NCBI GenBank assembly: GCA_003242495.1
Contig: QGUO01000004.1
Span: forward strand, 1-24,314
Reading direction: 5' to 3'
Length of the DNA: 24,314 nt
DNA from: Pseudomonadota bacterium
GTDB taxonomy: Bacteria > Pseudomonadota > Gammaproteobacteria > Steroidobacterales > Steroidobacteraceae
Shown in pieces: positions 9,419 to 15,415 of this stretch. The notes beneath the pieces were generated by a model. That model saw only the letters and a list, made by a program, of their open reading frames with translations. It searched no databases and had not been told where the DNA came from. The position numbers and the translations under genes are program-made. The number at the start of each line of letters is the position of its first letter. Positions within the stretch are counted from its first letter, which is position 1.

Positions 9419-9946
9419 TCAGGCATCCGCCGCGGCGCGCCGCTCGCGGAAGCGCTCGCGCATCTTCTTGCGGCGCTCCTCGATGCGCGCCTGGCGCTCG
9501 GCGAGCAGCTCGGGAAGCCGGGCCTGCTGCTCCGGCGTGAGCAACGCGAAGACCTGGGTCCTGAGCTCGCTGCGATGCTGGATGAGGTCCGCCGCGAGCC
9601 TCTTCTGCTCCTCGATCAAGGCCGGATAATCGGGATCGTTGGGCAACGCCGTGGCCATTGCTGCGGCGTTGCGCTGGCGGCGCTCGCGCAAAGCCTTGCG
9701 CTGCCCGCCATTCGCCTCCAGCAGCGAGCGGATGCCCTGGCGCTGCTCGTCGCTGAGCTCGAGCTGGCGAATGACACCCAGGAACGAATCGCTGCGCAGG
9801 GCGTGCGCCCGCCCGTGCTTGTGCATCATGCCCATATGGGTGTGGCGCAGGTGTCGCTCGCCCGATTCAGGGGCTTGCGCGAGGGCCAGGCCGCTCACGG
9901 CGACGCTTGCGCAAGTGGCAAGAATGGCGCTTCGGATGATGTTCAT
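9419..9946 (-). CDS. Spy/CpxP-like periplasmic protein (LTXXQ motif)
   Basis: 175-residue exported protein. The ATG at 9946 is preceded by GGAGG eight bases upstream. Residues 1-24 form a signal peptide (IIRSAILATCASVAVSGLAL, then AQA). After it comes a His/Met-rich patch (32-48, HLRHTHMGMMHKHGRAH) that could bind metal. Two family repeats follow: LELSDEQRQGI (62-72) and the diagnostic LTPEQQARLPEL (136-147). The rest is predicted as long charged helices, ending in a very Arg/Glu-rich segment (150-171). Family members such as E. coli Spy and CpxP are small helical periplasmic chaperones or stress sensors induced by envelope damage and metals. The RcnB-like gene lies upstream on the same strand. 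Confidence 0.88.
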   Translation of the reverse strand: MNIIRSAILATCASVAVSGLALAQAPESGERHLRHTHMGMMHKHGRAHALRSDSFLGVIRQLELSDEQRQGIRSLLEANGGQRKALRERRQRNAAAMATALPNDPDYPALIEEQKRLAADLIQHRSELRTQVFALLTPEQQARLPELLAERQARIEERRKKMRERFRERRAAADA

Positions 9947-9991
9947 GCGTATACCTCCGTCGAGTGGAGCCTGAGACCAACGTGAGTCCTG

Positions 9992-10005
9992 TTTTGCTCC
10001 CAAAA
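9992..10005. promoter_or_regulatory. short dyad upstream of the Spy/CpxP-like gene
   Basis: TTTTG-CTCC-CAAAA, a perfect 5-bp inverted repeat, lies about 45-60 bases before the ATG at 9946 in the 94-bp gap after the RcnB-like gene. A TTGACA hexamer (minus strand, 10023-10018) is nearby but has no good -10 at normal spacing. Possible operator; weak. Confidence 0.25.
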
Positions 10006-10040
10006 TGTGTAAGCGGCTGTCAACGATGGGCAATGGTTGC

Positions 10041-10493
10041 TCAGTCGAACAGGCCGTTCACCACCTGCACGATCAACCCGCTGGCCACCGCCGCGAGCAC
10101 CACGTCGCCGTCGACGCGGACCCAGTGATAGCCACGCGGCGGCGGTCGCAGCCGGTAGACGTGATAGTCGTGCACGATGTAGCGGCGCGCGTAATACGGG
10201 GGCGGCAAGCGCTCACCACGGCGCCAGGCGCGCTTGCGATAGCCGGGAGGTTTGACGTACTTGCCGCGATCGTAGCGGCGTTGATCCTGACGCCCATGGA
10301 TGTAGCCGACGTGGTACGCGTCGCGGGGAGTCCAGTGGCGACGATGGTCGTGCCCATGGCGATGATGACGCCCGCGATCGTCATGACGCTCGTAGCGGTG
10401 GTCGCGCCGATGATCGCGCTTGTCCGCATGCGCCGTCGTCACGACACCGCCTGCCAGCGACAGCGACAGCAACGCAACGATCAGGGTTCTCAT
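10041..10493 (-). CDS. RcnB-like periplasmic protein, His/Arg-rich
   Basis: 150 residues. ATG at 10493 with AGGAGG five to six bases upstream. A signal peptide (LIVALLSLSLAGGVVTTAHA) is followed by an extremely His/Arg/Asp-rich stretch (about 25-54; units such as DHRRDHRYERH and RHHRHGHDH). The C-terminal half carries the RcnB family signature: ERLPPPYYARRYIV, then HVYRLRPPPRGYHWVRVDGDVVLAAVASGLI and a final hydrophobic end. E. coli RcnB is a periplasmic protein that tunes nickel/cobalt homeostasis; no RcnA efflux gene is present here, so metal specificity is not implied. Probably under the control of the dyads at 10513-10528 and 10564-10594. Confidence 0.88.
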   Translation of the reverse strand: MRTLIVALLSLSLAGGVVTTAHADKRDHRRDHRYERHDDRGRHHRHGHDHRRHWTPRDAYHVGYIHGRQDQRRYDRGKYVKPPGYRKRAWRRGERLPPPYYARRYIVHDYHVYRLRPPPRGYHWVRVDGDVVLAAVASGLIVQVVNGLFD

Positions 10494-10512
10494 AGCACCT
10501 CCTCGACGCACC

Positions 10513-10528
10513 GGCACGAATCCGTGCC
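10513..10528. promoter_or_regulatory. hairpin in the leader of the RcnB-like gene
   Basis: GGCACG-AATC-CGTGCC is a perfect 6-bp inverted repeat with a 4-base loop. It ends about 20 bases upstream of the ATG at 10493, just before the Shine-Dalgarno. It could be an mRNA leader hairpin or an operator half. Confidence 0.35.
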
Positions 10529-10563
10529 TGGGATGCACTATGGCGCGCAGCGCCTGATCGGAA

Positions 10564-10594
10564 CCTGAACGATTTCAGACAGCTGGCGTTCAGG
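10564..10594. promoter_or_regulatory. candidate operator: CCTGAACG inverted repeat
   Basis: CCTGAACG (10564-10571) and CGTTCAGG (10587-10594) form a perfect 8-bp inverted repeat with a 15-base spacer, 71-101 bases upstream of the RcnB-like ATG. The centre-to-centre distance of 23 bp is about two helical turns, as expected for a dimeric regulator. No -10/-35 pair could be fixed with confidence. Confidence 0.45.
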
Positions 10595-10718
10595 CTGCGG
10601 CACGCGCGCGGCCGTTGGCGGCGCGCCACGCGCCGGTGCGCGCCACATCGAGGAATGCATCGGTAATGAGAAGTACGGCCGCACGGGCCTTGCACGCCAG
10701 CCGCGCCGTGCGTCGCAA

Positions 10719-10734
10719 GGCGCCGACGGGCGCC
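10719..10734 (-). terminator. hairpin after the PspC gene (weak terminator candidate)
   Basis: GGCGCC-GACG-GGCGCC starts about five bases past the stop of the minus-strand PspC gene. No T-tract follows, so it may only stabilise the 3' end. The rest of the 10494-10738 gap holds the RcnB upstream dyads and no gene. Confidence 0.3.
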
Positions 10735-10738
10735 GCAA

Positions 10739-11341
10739 TCAGGAGGCGGCGAACTTGCGCTTGGTCTGGGTGACGAAGCGGAACACCTGGGCGTGCAGCC
10801 CACGCTCGTTCATGCGCTCGATGTCGGTATCGTAGGGAATGAGGAACATGAGCATGACGTAGACCAGCGCCCAGATGCCCGACGACAGGATCGCGAGCAC
10901 GATGAAGATCACGCGCATGATGGTCACGTCGATGTTGAAGTAGGCGGCGAGCCCATTGCAGACACCGCTGATCATCGCGCCTTCGCGGATCTGCACGAGT
11001 CTGCGCGGCGGCTGCCCGCGCGCGGCGCCGGCGTCGGACTCCCGCTGTGCGTCCGGCGCGGCCTGCTGCCCGTTCCACTCGCCGGCGCGCGCCTCCACCG
11101 GACCAAGCTCTTCGACGATCTGCTGCGCCTCGGCGCGAGTGATCACGTTCTTGTGTTCGCCGAGGTAGCGCAGGCACTTGTCCGCCACCGAGCGCTCGAG
11201 GTCTCCGAGGATCTCGCTGCGATCGGGATCGTTGGCAAGCCGCGTCTCCGCCTGCGCGAAGTACGCTTCCAGAACCTGGTAGGCATCCTCGTCGAGCTGA
11301 TACGCATTGCCGCTCAGGTTGACGGTAGTAACGCGTTTCAT
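10739..11341 (-). CDS. PspC domain membrane protein
   Basis: 200 residues. The N-terminal part (1-85) is hydrophilic and acidic (NLSGNAYQLDEDAYQVLEAYF, EILGDLERSVADK), matching the region often found in front of PspC in proteobacterial membrane proteins. The PspC domain spans about 112-170: GAMISGVCNGLAAYFNID, then a hydrophobic segment VTIMRVIFIVLAILSSGIWA and VYVMLMFLIPYDT. The C-terminus is basic. In enterobacteria PspC helps sense inner-membrane stress; a similar role here is inference. ATG at 11341, four bases after the padR stop, with GGGATGAG just upstream overlapping that stop, so translation is probably coupled. Co-transcribed with padR. Confidence 0.88.
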   Translation of the reverse strand: MKRVTTVNLSGNAYQLDEDAYQVLEAYFAQAETRLANDPDRSEILGDLERSVADKCLRYLGEHKNVITRAEAQQIVEELGPVEARAGEWNGQQAAPDAQRESDAGAARGQPPRRLVQIREGAMISGVCNGLAAYFNIDVTIMRVIFIVLAILSSGIWALVYVMLMFLIPYDTDIERMNERGLHAQVFRFVTQTKRKFAAS

Positions 11342-11345
11342 GAGC

Positions 11346-11663
11346 TCATCCCAGCTGGCTGATGGTGGAATTCAGGCGCTGCCAGTAGACATCGAGGTCG
11401 GCCAGCAGCGACCTGCCCTTGGGGGTCAGTGCATAGTACTTGCGTGGCGGCCCGGCATCGGACTCGCGCCACTCGTAATCGACCAGCCCTTCGCGACGCA
11501 TCTTGCTCAGCAGCGGATACAGTGTGCCCTCCTGCGTCGCGAAATCCGTGCCACTCAAGCGCTTGAGCATGTCGGCCACGTACATCCGGTCGGCCGCCAC
11601 GAGCTTGAGAATCAAGAACTCGAGCAATCCCTTGCGGATCGCGGCAAATTTCTCGACGTTCAT
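11346..11663 (-). CDS. PadR family transcriptional regulator
   Basis: 105-residue winged-helix DNA-binding protein. GLLEFLILKLVAADRMYVADMLKRL is the helical first half. TQEGTLYPLLSKMRREGLV is the recognition helix region with the PadR hallmark GTLYP. The wing and YYALTPKGRSLLADL follow, and a short C-terminal helix (WQRLNSTISQL) would serve in dimerisation, as in the short PadR-s2 subgroup. The ATG at 11663 has no clear Shine-Dalgarno. The PspC gene follows after four bases; PadR-PspC pairs usually imply that PadR represses its own operon. The overlapping dyads at 11703-11726 fit that. Confidence 0.92.
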   Translation of the reverse strand: MNVEKFAAIRKGLLEFLILKLVAADRMYVADMLKRLSGTDFATQEGTLYPLLSKMRREGLVDYEWRESDAGPPRKYYALTPKGRSLLADLDVYWQRLNSTISQLG

Positions 11664-11702
11664 GCCGGTCGGCCGATGGCGGGTCGCCCCGAAAAGTCAA
11701 AC

Positions 11703-11726
11703 CAAGTACCTTGGGCAAACAAGGTA
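11703..11726. promoter_or_regulatory. candidate PadR operator: overlapping dyads
   Basis: TACCTTG (11707-11713) and CAAGGTA (11720-11726) form a perfect 7-bp inverted repeat with a 6-base spacer. The left arm also belongs to a second perfect dyad, CCAAG-TAC-CTTGG (11703-11715). The site lies about 40-63 bases before the padR ATG and covers the predicted -10 and start region, as expected for autorepression. Confidence 0.6.
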
Positions 11727-11749
11727 GCAGAGCATGGCGGTGGGGTAAA
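11721..11749 (-). promoter_or_regulatory. candidate padR-pspC promoter
   Basis: Minus strand: TTTACC (11749-11744, four of six) then 17 bases then TACCTT (11726-11721), with an extended -10 TG-C just upstream. The -10 is the outer arm of the inverted repeat. Modest match, but position and overlap with the dyad support it. Confidence 0.4.
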
Positions 11750-11993
11750 GCCTCGTCGGCACCCGACAGCCCGCCGGCGGCGCGGGCCCGCGCATGAGTC
11801 GGCAAACCTCCGAGTGAGCGTACACTGATGCATACGGCTGGACGCGCTGGCGCCTGCCGCGGCCCTCGGTGCGGCCTCCGGGGCGCCCCCTGCGATGGGG
11901 GCCCGCGCCCCAGGCATGCGGCCCGGGCGGCGCGGGCGGTCAGCGCGGGGCGGCTCCCCCAATGTTTTTCGGATGCATGGCAGGCTTGGACGC

Positions 11994-12449
11994 ATGGACA
12001 TGAGGCAGGTCGATCCGGCGACCGTCCGGGTGTGGCGATGGCTGACCGCATCGCTGGCGATCCCGCCCGGCATCGGCGCAATGGTCGCCGTCTTCACCGA
12101 CGGCGGCCCCTGGGCGGTCTTGCCCGGCGCAGTCGCCGCCGCGGCGCTGGCGCTCGCCTGGGTCTGGCCGCCGCTCTACTATCGGCATCTCCGCTGGCGT
12201 CTCGATTCCACCGGCATCGTGATCCGCCGTGGTGTGCTCTGGCAATCCTGGATCGCCCTGCCACGCACGCGCATTCAGCATAGCGACGTGTACCAAGGCC
12301 CTCTGCAACGCCGCTTTGGAGTGGGCACGCTCAAGCTGTACACGGCCGGCACCCGGCACACCCGGATCGAGCTGCCCGGGCTGGCGCACGCCGACGCCCT
12401 GAAACTGCGCGACGCATTGCTGGCCGAAGACGACGGCCGTGGCGCCTGA
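11994..12449 (+). CDS. membrane PH-domain protein, YdbS-like (bPH2)
   Basis: About 151 residues from the ATG at 11994; ATGs at 11973 and 12000 are alternatives and no strong RBS decides. Two hydrophobic segments (LTASLAIPPGIGAMVAVF and VLPGAVAAAALALAWVW) are followed by one bPH2 domain (DUF304): STGIVIRRGVLWQSWIALPRTRIQHSDVYQGPLQRRFGVGTL, then LYTAG and the closing LPGLAHADALKLRDAL. Such proteins come in tandem with a longer multi-PH partner (YdbT), and that is so here. Function is poorly known; recent work in Bacillus points to a role in membrane defence against antimicrobial peptides, but transfer of that role is speculative. Confidence 0.85.
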   Translation: MDMRQVDPATVRVWRWLTASLAIPPGIGAMVAVFTDGGPWAVLPGAVAAAALALAWVWPPLYYRHLRWRLDSTGIVIRRGVLWQSWIALPRTRIQHSDVYQGPLQRRFGVGTLKLYTAGTRHTRIELPGLAHADALKLRDALLAEDDGRGA

Positions 12450-13980
12450 CAGCGACTTCCAACCGCAGCAGCGCCTACACCCGCTGTCGTGGCTGTTCGC
12501 GTTCCTCGCGTTCGCCAGGCAGCTCATCCTCCCGGCCATCGCCTTCCTGGTGTTCGGGACTCGCCCCGATGGCATGCACTGGGGAGCGTGGCTGCTGGCG
12601 CCAGTGCTGCTTGTCGCGCTCTGGCAGCAATGGTTCTACCGCTACGGTTTCGGGCCGCGAGGCCTGGTGATCCGCCGCGGCCTGTTGTTTCGCAGCCTGC
12701 GTCAGATCGACTACGAGCGGATCGAGAACATCGACACCGAGCGGGGACCGCTGCACCGGATGTTCGGCGTCGCACAGGTAAAGATCCACACGTCCACGGG
12801 CGGACGACCCGAGGCCCTGATTCGCGTGCTCGGCCTGGCTGCCGTCGAAGAGATGCGCACCCGGGTGTTCGGCGCGGGCGCGCCCGCAGCCCGCGAGCAG
12901 GCCGCCGCCCAGCACGGCACGAGGCTCATTCATCTCGCACCCGGCGAGCTGGTGCGTTACGGGCTCATCGATAACCGCGGTCTGGTGGTGGTTGTTGCGG
13001 CCGGCGGCGTGCTGCACGAGCTGGGCCTGTTCGAACGCCTGAGCGCGCAAGTGCACGGCGCGCTCGAGAGCAGCGCGTTCGTCGAGCTCGTGGCACTCGG
13101 TCCCGGCCTGCAGGTGGCGCTCGCGGCCGCGGCCGTCCTGGGCGGACTGATCGTTACACGCATCCTGTCGATCGCGCTGGCATTGATCACGCTTTACGAT
13201 TTCACGCTCGAAGCGCGCGGCGGCGACCTGCGTGTACGGCACGGACTGTTGACGCGCGTTGCGCTCACACTTCGCACGTCACGCATCCAGGCCGTGCATC
13301 GCACCGAGTCGTTGTTGCACCGGCTGCTCGGCCGGACGTCACTGCGCGTGGATCTCGCCGGCGACGCGCAGGTGGGCAACCCGCAGAACGCCCAGGCAAC
13401 CGTGCGCTGGCTCGCCCCGGTATGCACGCCAGGCACGGCGCCGGCACTGATCGCGGCGGCGCTGCCCGAGGTGAATCTCGATGTCCAGCCCGACTGGCAG
13501 CCGCTCGCGCCGCGCGCAGGCGCGCGCGTGTTCAAGGTGACGACGGCCATATGGCTGCTGGTGGCGTCCGCCCCGGCCTTCTGGCTGCTGCACGAATGGA
13601 CGCCGCTCGCGCTGCTCGCCGGCGTTCCCGGCGCGTGGCTGCATGCGCATCTGTACGTGAAGCACACGCGCTGGGCGCTCACCCCGGATGCCGTGATGTT
13701 CCGCCGCGGCTGGCTCACGCGCGCGCTCACCATCGTGCCGCGCGATTGCGTGCAGTCGGTGCGGGTGACGCGCTCGCCGTTCGACCGCCGCCGGCGCATG
13801 GCCCGCATCATCATCGACACCGCGGGCGGCACCGGCGGCAAAGCGGCGATCCAGATTCGTCACCTCGATGCGCGCGCGGCGCGGGCGCTGGCGGCGGCGC
13901 TGTACCGCACGGCCACCCCGCTGCGCGCATCCCGCGCTGCGCGCGAGCGTGATGGATCACCCCAGGCGCTGTGGTCCTAG
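12439..13980 (+). CDS. multi-PH-domain membrane protein, YdbT-like (three bPH2)
   Basis: 513 residues from a GTG at 12439 that overlaps the end of the YdbS-like gene by 11 bases. Layout: paired membrane segments (about 17-40 and 48-67), first bPH2 domain (about 72-145, with RRGLLFRSLRQIDYERIENIDTE split across two strands), second membrane pair (181-198, 224-254), second bPH2 (about 255-330, RHGLLTRVALTLRTSRIQ), third membrane pair (367-384, 388-405) and third bPH2 (410-490, FRRGWLTRALTIVPRDCVQ). The repeated 'RRG.L.R....I...R.Q' core shows the three domains. The overlap with the upstream gene indicates a two-protein complex. The tail after residue 490 is short and basic. Confidence 0.88.
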   Translation: MAPDSDFQPQQRLHPLSWLFAFLAFARQLILPAIAFLVFGTRPDGMHWGAWLLAPVLLVALWQQWFYRYGFGPRGLVIRRGLLFRSLRQIDYERIENIDTERGPLHRMFGVAQVKIHTSTGGRPEALIRVLGLAAVEEMRTRVFGAGAPAAREQAAAQHGTRLIHLAPGELVRYGLIDNRGLVVVVAAGGVLHELGLFERLSAQVHGALESSAFVELVALGPGLQVALAAAAVLGGLIVTRILSIALALITLYDFTLEARGGDLRVRHGLLTRVALTLRTSRIQAVHRTESLLHRLLGRTSLRVDLAGDAQVGNPQNAQATVRWLAPVCTPGTAPALIAAALPEVNLDVQPDWQPLAPRAGARVFKVTTAIWLLVASAPAFWLLHEWTPLALLAGVPGAWLHAHLYVKHTRWALTPDAVMFRRGWLTRALTIVPRDCVQSVRVTRSPFDRRRRMARIIIDTAGGTGGKAAIQIRHLDARAARALAAALYRTATPLRASRAARERDGSPQALWS

Positions 13981-14086
13981 CGAGCACGACGACACCCATG
14001 TCGCGAACCGCCGACGCACCCACGGTGGAACATTGGCGAAGACGACGTGTTGCACTGATCGGAAGACCCAATCCGAGGAAGTCGTC

Positions 14087-14512
14087 ATGAAGCTCACCGC
14101 CTCCTTGGCCACCCTGGCTGCCCTGTCGCTCTCTGCTGCCGGCGCGGTCGCGCAGAGCGACGTGCCGCCGGAACAGCAGGCACCGCCGCCTTCCGCAACC
14201 GCGCCACAGGACACGCCGCAGAATTCGCAATCGGCCGCACAGGTCTCGGACGAGCAAATCGAGCAGTTCGCCGCCGCGTTCGCCGAGATCCAGACCATCC
14301 AATCCGACGCCACGCGGGAGCTGGAGTCCACCACCGACGAGGCCGCGGCCGACAAGGTGGTCTCGGACGCCGAAACGCAGATGATCGCCGCCGTCGAGCG
14401 CAGCGGGCTGCGCATCGATGAGTTCAATCGCATCGCCGAGCTGATGACCACCGATACTTCGGTGCGGGCGCGCGTGGCCGAGAAGCTGCAAAAACGTGGC
14501 GACGGCGGCTGA
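14087..14512 (+). CDS. exported DUF4168 protein
   Basis: 141 residues. ATG at 14087 with GAGGAAG upstream at good spacing. Signal peptide 1-22 (LTASLATLAALSLSAAGAVAQ), then a Pro/Gln/Ala-rich spacer (23-52) and the DUF4168 domain: VSDEQIEQFAAAFAEIQTI, a heptad-like helix, AETQMIAAVERSGLRIDEFNRIAELMTTD and a C-terminal helix. Predicted all-helical and periplasmic; function unknown. The 106-bp gap before it suggests its own promoter, none of which I can define. Confidence 0.85.
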   Translation: MKLTASLATLAALSLSAAGAVAQSDVPPEQQAPPPSATAPQDTPQNSQSAAQVSDEQIEQFAAAFAEIQTIQSDATRELESTTDEAAADKVVSDAETQMIAAVERSGLRIDEFNRIAELMTTDTSVRARVAEKLQKRGDGG

Positions 14513-14844
14513 CCTCATCCCTCCACTCGCGTAGCATGCGGCCGGCTGCGTTCGCGCAGCGGGCCGCATCCGCGTGGGGCAAGCCGGAGGGTCGCCTGTT
14601 GAATCTGCAAACATGGCCTGCGGCCGACGCCGGCACCCTCAGGATCGGCGGCACCTCGTCCGGGCATCGCTGCGGCTGTGGTGCGCGGCGGCTCACCGGT
14701 TTGCAGCCATGGGACGCGCCGGCCGCACACGCGGCGCGCGTGGCACCGTTGGCACGTTGGCCCGTCATCCTCGCGACCCGGGGCACGACGTCGCGGGCCG
14801 ATGTCGAAGAGAACATCGCCGCGGCCGCCACTCGGGCCTGAAAC
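14513..14844. other. 332-bp stretch without a supported gene
   Basis: Contains the long hairpin at 14536-14569. A 101-codon plus-strand frame (ATG 14536 to TGA 14841) stops three bases before the DUF456 start, but it begins inside the hairpin, has no RBS and shows no recognisable fold; it reads as Arg/Ala/Gly-rich GC noise. Not called as a gene. Confidence 0.5.
14536..14569 (+). terminator. long TTCG-capped hairpin after the DUF4168 gene
   Basis: A 15-base arm (14536-14550) pairs with 14555-14569 with a single mismatch around a TTCG tetraloop, 23 bases past the stop at 14512. The stem is unusually strong and the UUCG loop is exceptionally stable, but no T-tract follows on either strand. Likely a transcript-end or mRNA-stabilising structure rather than a classic terminator. 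Confidence 0.5.
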
Positions 14845-15327
14845 ATGACCAGTGTGGCCTTGTGGGTCCTCGCCGTGCTGCTGATCCTGATCGGCGCGGT
14901 GGGCATCGTGCTGCCGGCGCTGCCAGGCGTACCGCTGATGTTCGCCGGCATGGTGGTGGCCGCGGCGGTCGATGATTTCCAGCGGGTGGGCTGGGTGGCG
15001 CTTGCAGTGCTCGGCTTCCTGACGCTGCTCGCCGTGGTGGTCGACTTCGTCGCCTCCGCATTCGGCGCGCAACGCATCGGCGCGACACGTCGCGCCGTGT
15101 GGGGCGCGGTCGTCGGCACGGTGGTCGGCCTGCCCTTCGGGCTCGCGGGGCTGATACTCGGTCCGTTCATCGGTGCCGTCGTGGGAGAATTCTCCGCGCA
15201 CGGGCGCATCGGGCAGGCCGCCAATGCGGGCGTGGCCGCCTGGGCCGGCCTGATCTTCGGCACACTGGTGAAAGTGGCCATCGCATTCTCGATGCTCGGC
15301 ATCTTCATCGCGGCCTTCATCATCTGA
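14845..15327 (+). CDS. DUF456 integral membrane protein
   Basis: 160 residues, almost wholly hydrophobic with glycine-zipper helices: ALWVLAVLLILIGAVGIVLPALPGVPLMF, VGWVALAVLGFLTLLAVVVDF, WGAVVGTVVGLPFGLAGLILGPFIGAVVGE and AGLIFGTLVKVAIAFSMLGIFIAAF. The pattern GxxLPxLPGxPL at the N-terminus and the GPFIGAVVGE motif are typical of DUF456 (PF04306). Function unknown. The ATG at 14845 has no clear Shine-Dalgarno. Probably transcribed separately from the DUF4168 gene because of the intervening hairpin. Confidence 0.88.
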   Translation: MTSVALWVLAVLLILIGAVGIVLPALPGVPLMFAGMVVAAAVDDFQRVGWVALAVLGFLTLLAVVVDFVASAFGAQRIGATRRAVWGAVVGTVVGLPFGLAGLILGPFIGAVVGEFSAHGRIGQAANAGVAAWAGLIFGTLVKVAIAFSMLGIFIAAFII

Positions 15328-15366
15328 GCACTGCGCGGGACCACCGCGCGCCGTCATATGGCGACG

Positions 15367-15380
15367 CTGCGCATGCGCAG
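15367..15380. repeat. 14-bp perfect palindrome
   Basis: CTGCGCATGCGCAG lies in the 88-bp gap before the YdjM-like gene, 36 bases upstream of its ATG. Could be an operator; in GC-rich DNA a palindrome of this size may also arise by chance. Confidence 0.3.
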
Positions 15381-15415
15381 GTACCCTGTGGGCGTCGTTC
15401 GCCAGACCCTCCCGC

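Larger units (their letters stand above)
11664..11993. other. 330-bp intergenic region between divergent padR and PH-domain genes
   Basis: Holds the padR promoter and dyads at 11703-11749. A TACACT hexamer (11821-11826) could be a -10 for the plus-strand genes but has no good -35. The rest (11760-11980) is very GC-rich; frames through it look random and lack RBSs, so no gene is called. Confidence 0.5.

Noticed and set aside
10018..10023. A consensus TTGACA (minus strand) upstream of the Spy/CpxP-like gene
   Set aside because: No acceptable -10 hexamer at 15-19 bases downstream, so I do not call a promoter on it.
11828..12283. A 151-codon plus-strand frame overlapping the start of the YdbS-like gene
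   Set aside because: Arg/Ala/Gly/His-rich shadow of the real bPH2 gene, which is in another frame and has membrane segments and PH-domain motifs.
14536..14841. A 101-codon plus-strand frame ending three bases before the DUF456 gene
   Set aside because: It starts inside a strong hairpin, has no RBS and no recognisable protein features. Kept only as a possibility under the hairpin finding.
15367..15380. The 14-bp palindrome as a LexA or other known operator for the YdjM-like gene
   Set aside because: It does not resemble the CTGT-N8-ACAG LexA box, and one palindrome of this length is not surprising in 24 kb of GC-rich DNA. Listed only as a low-confidence repeat.
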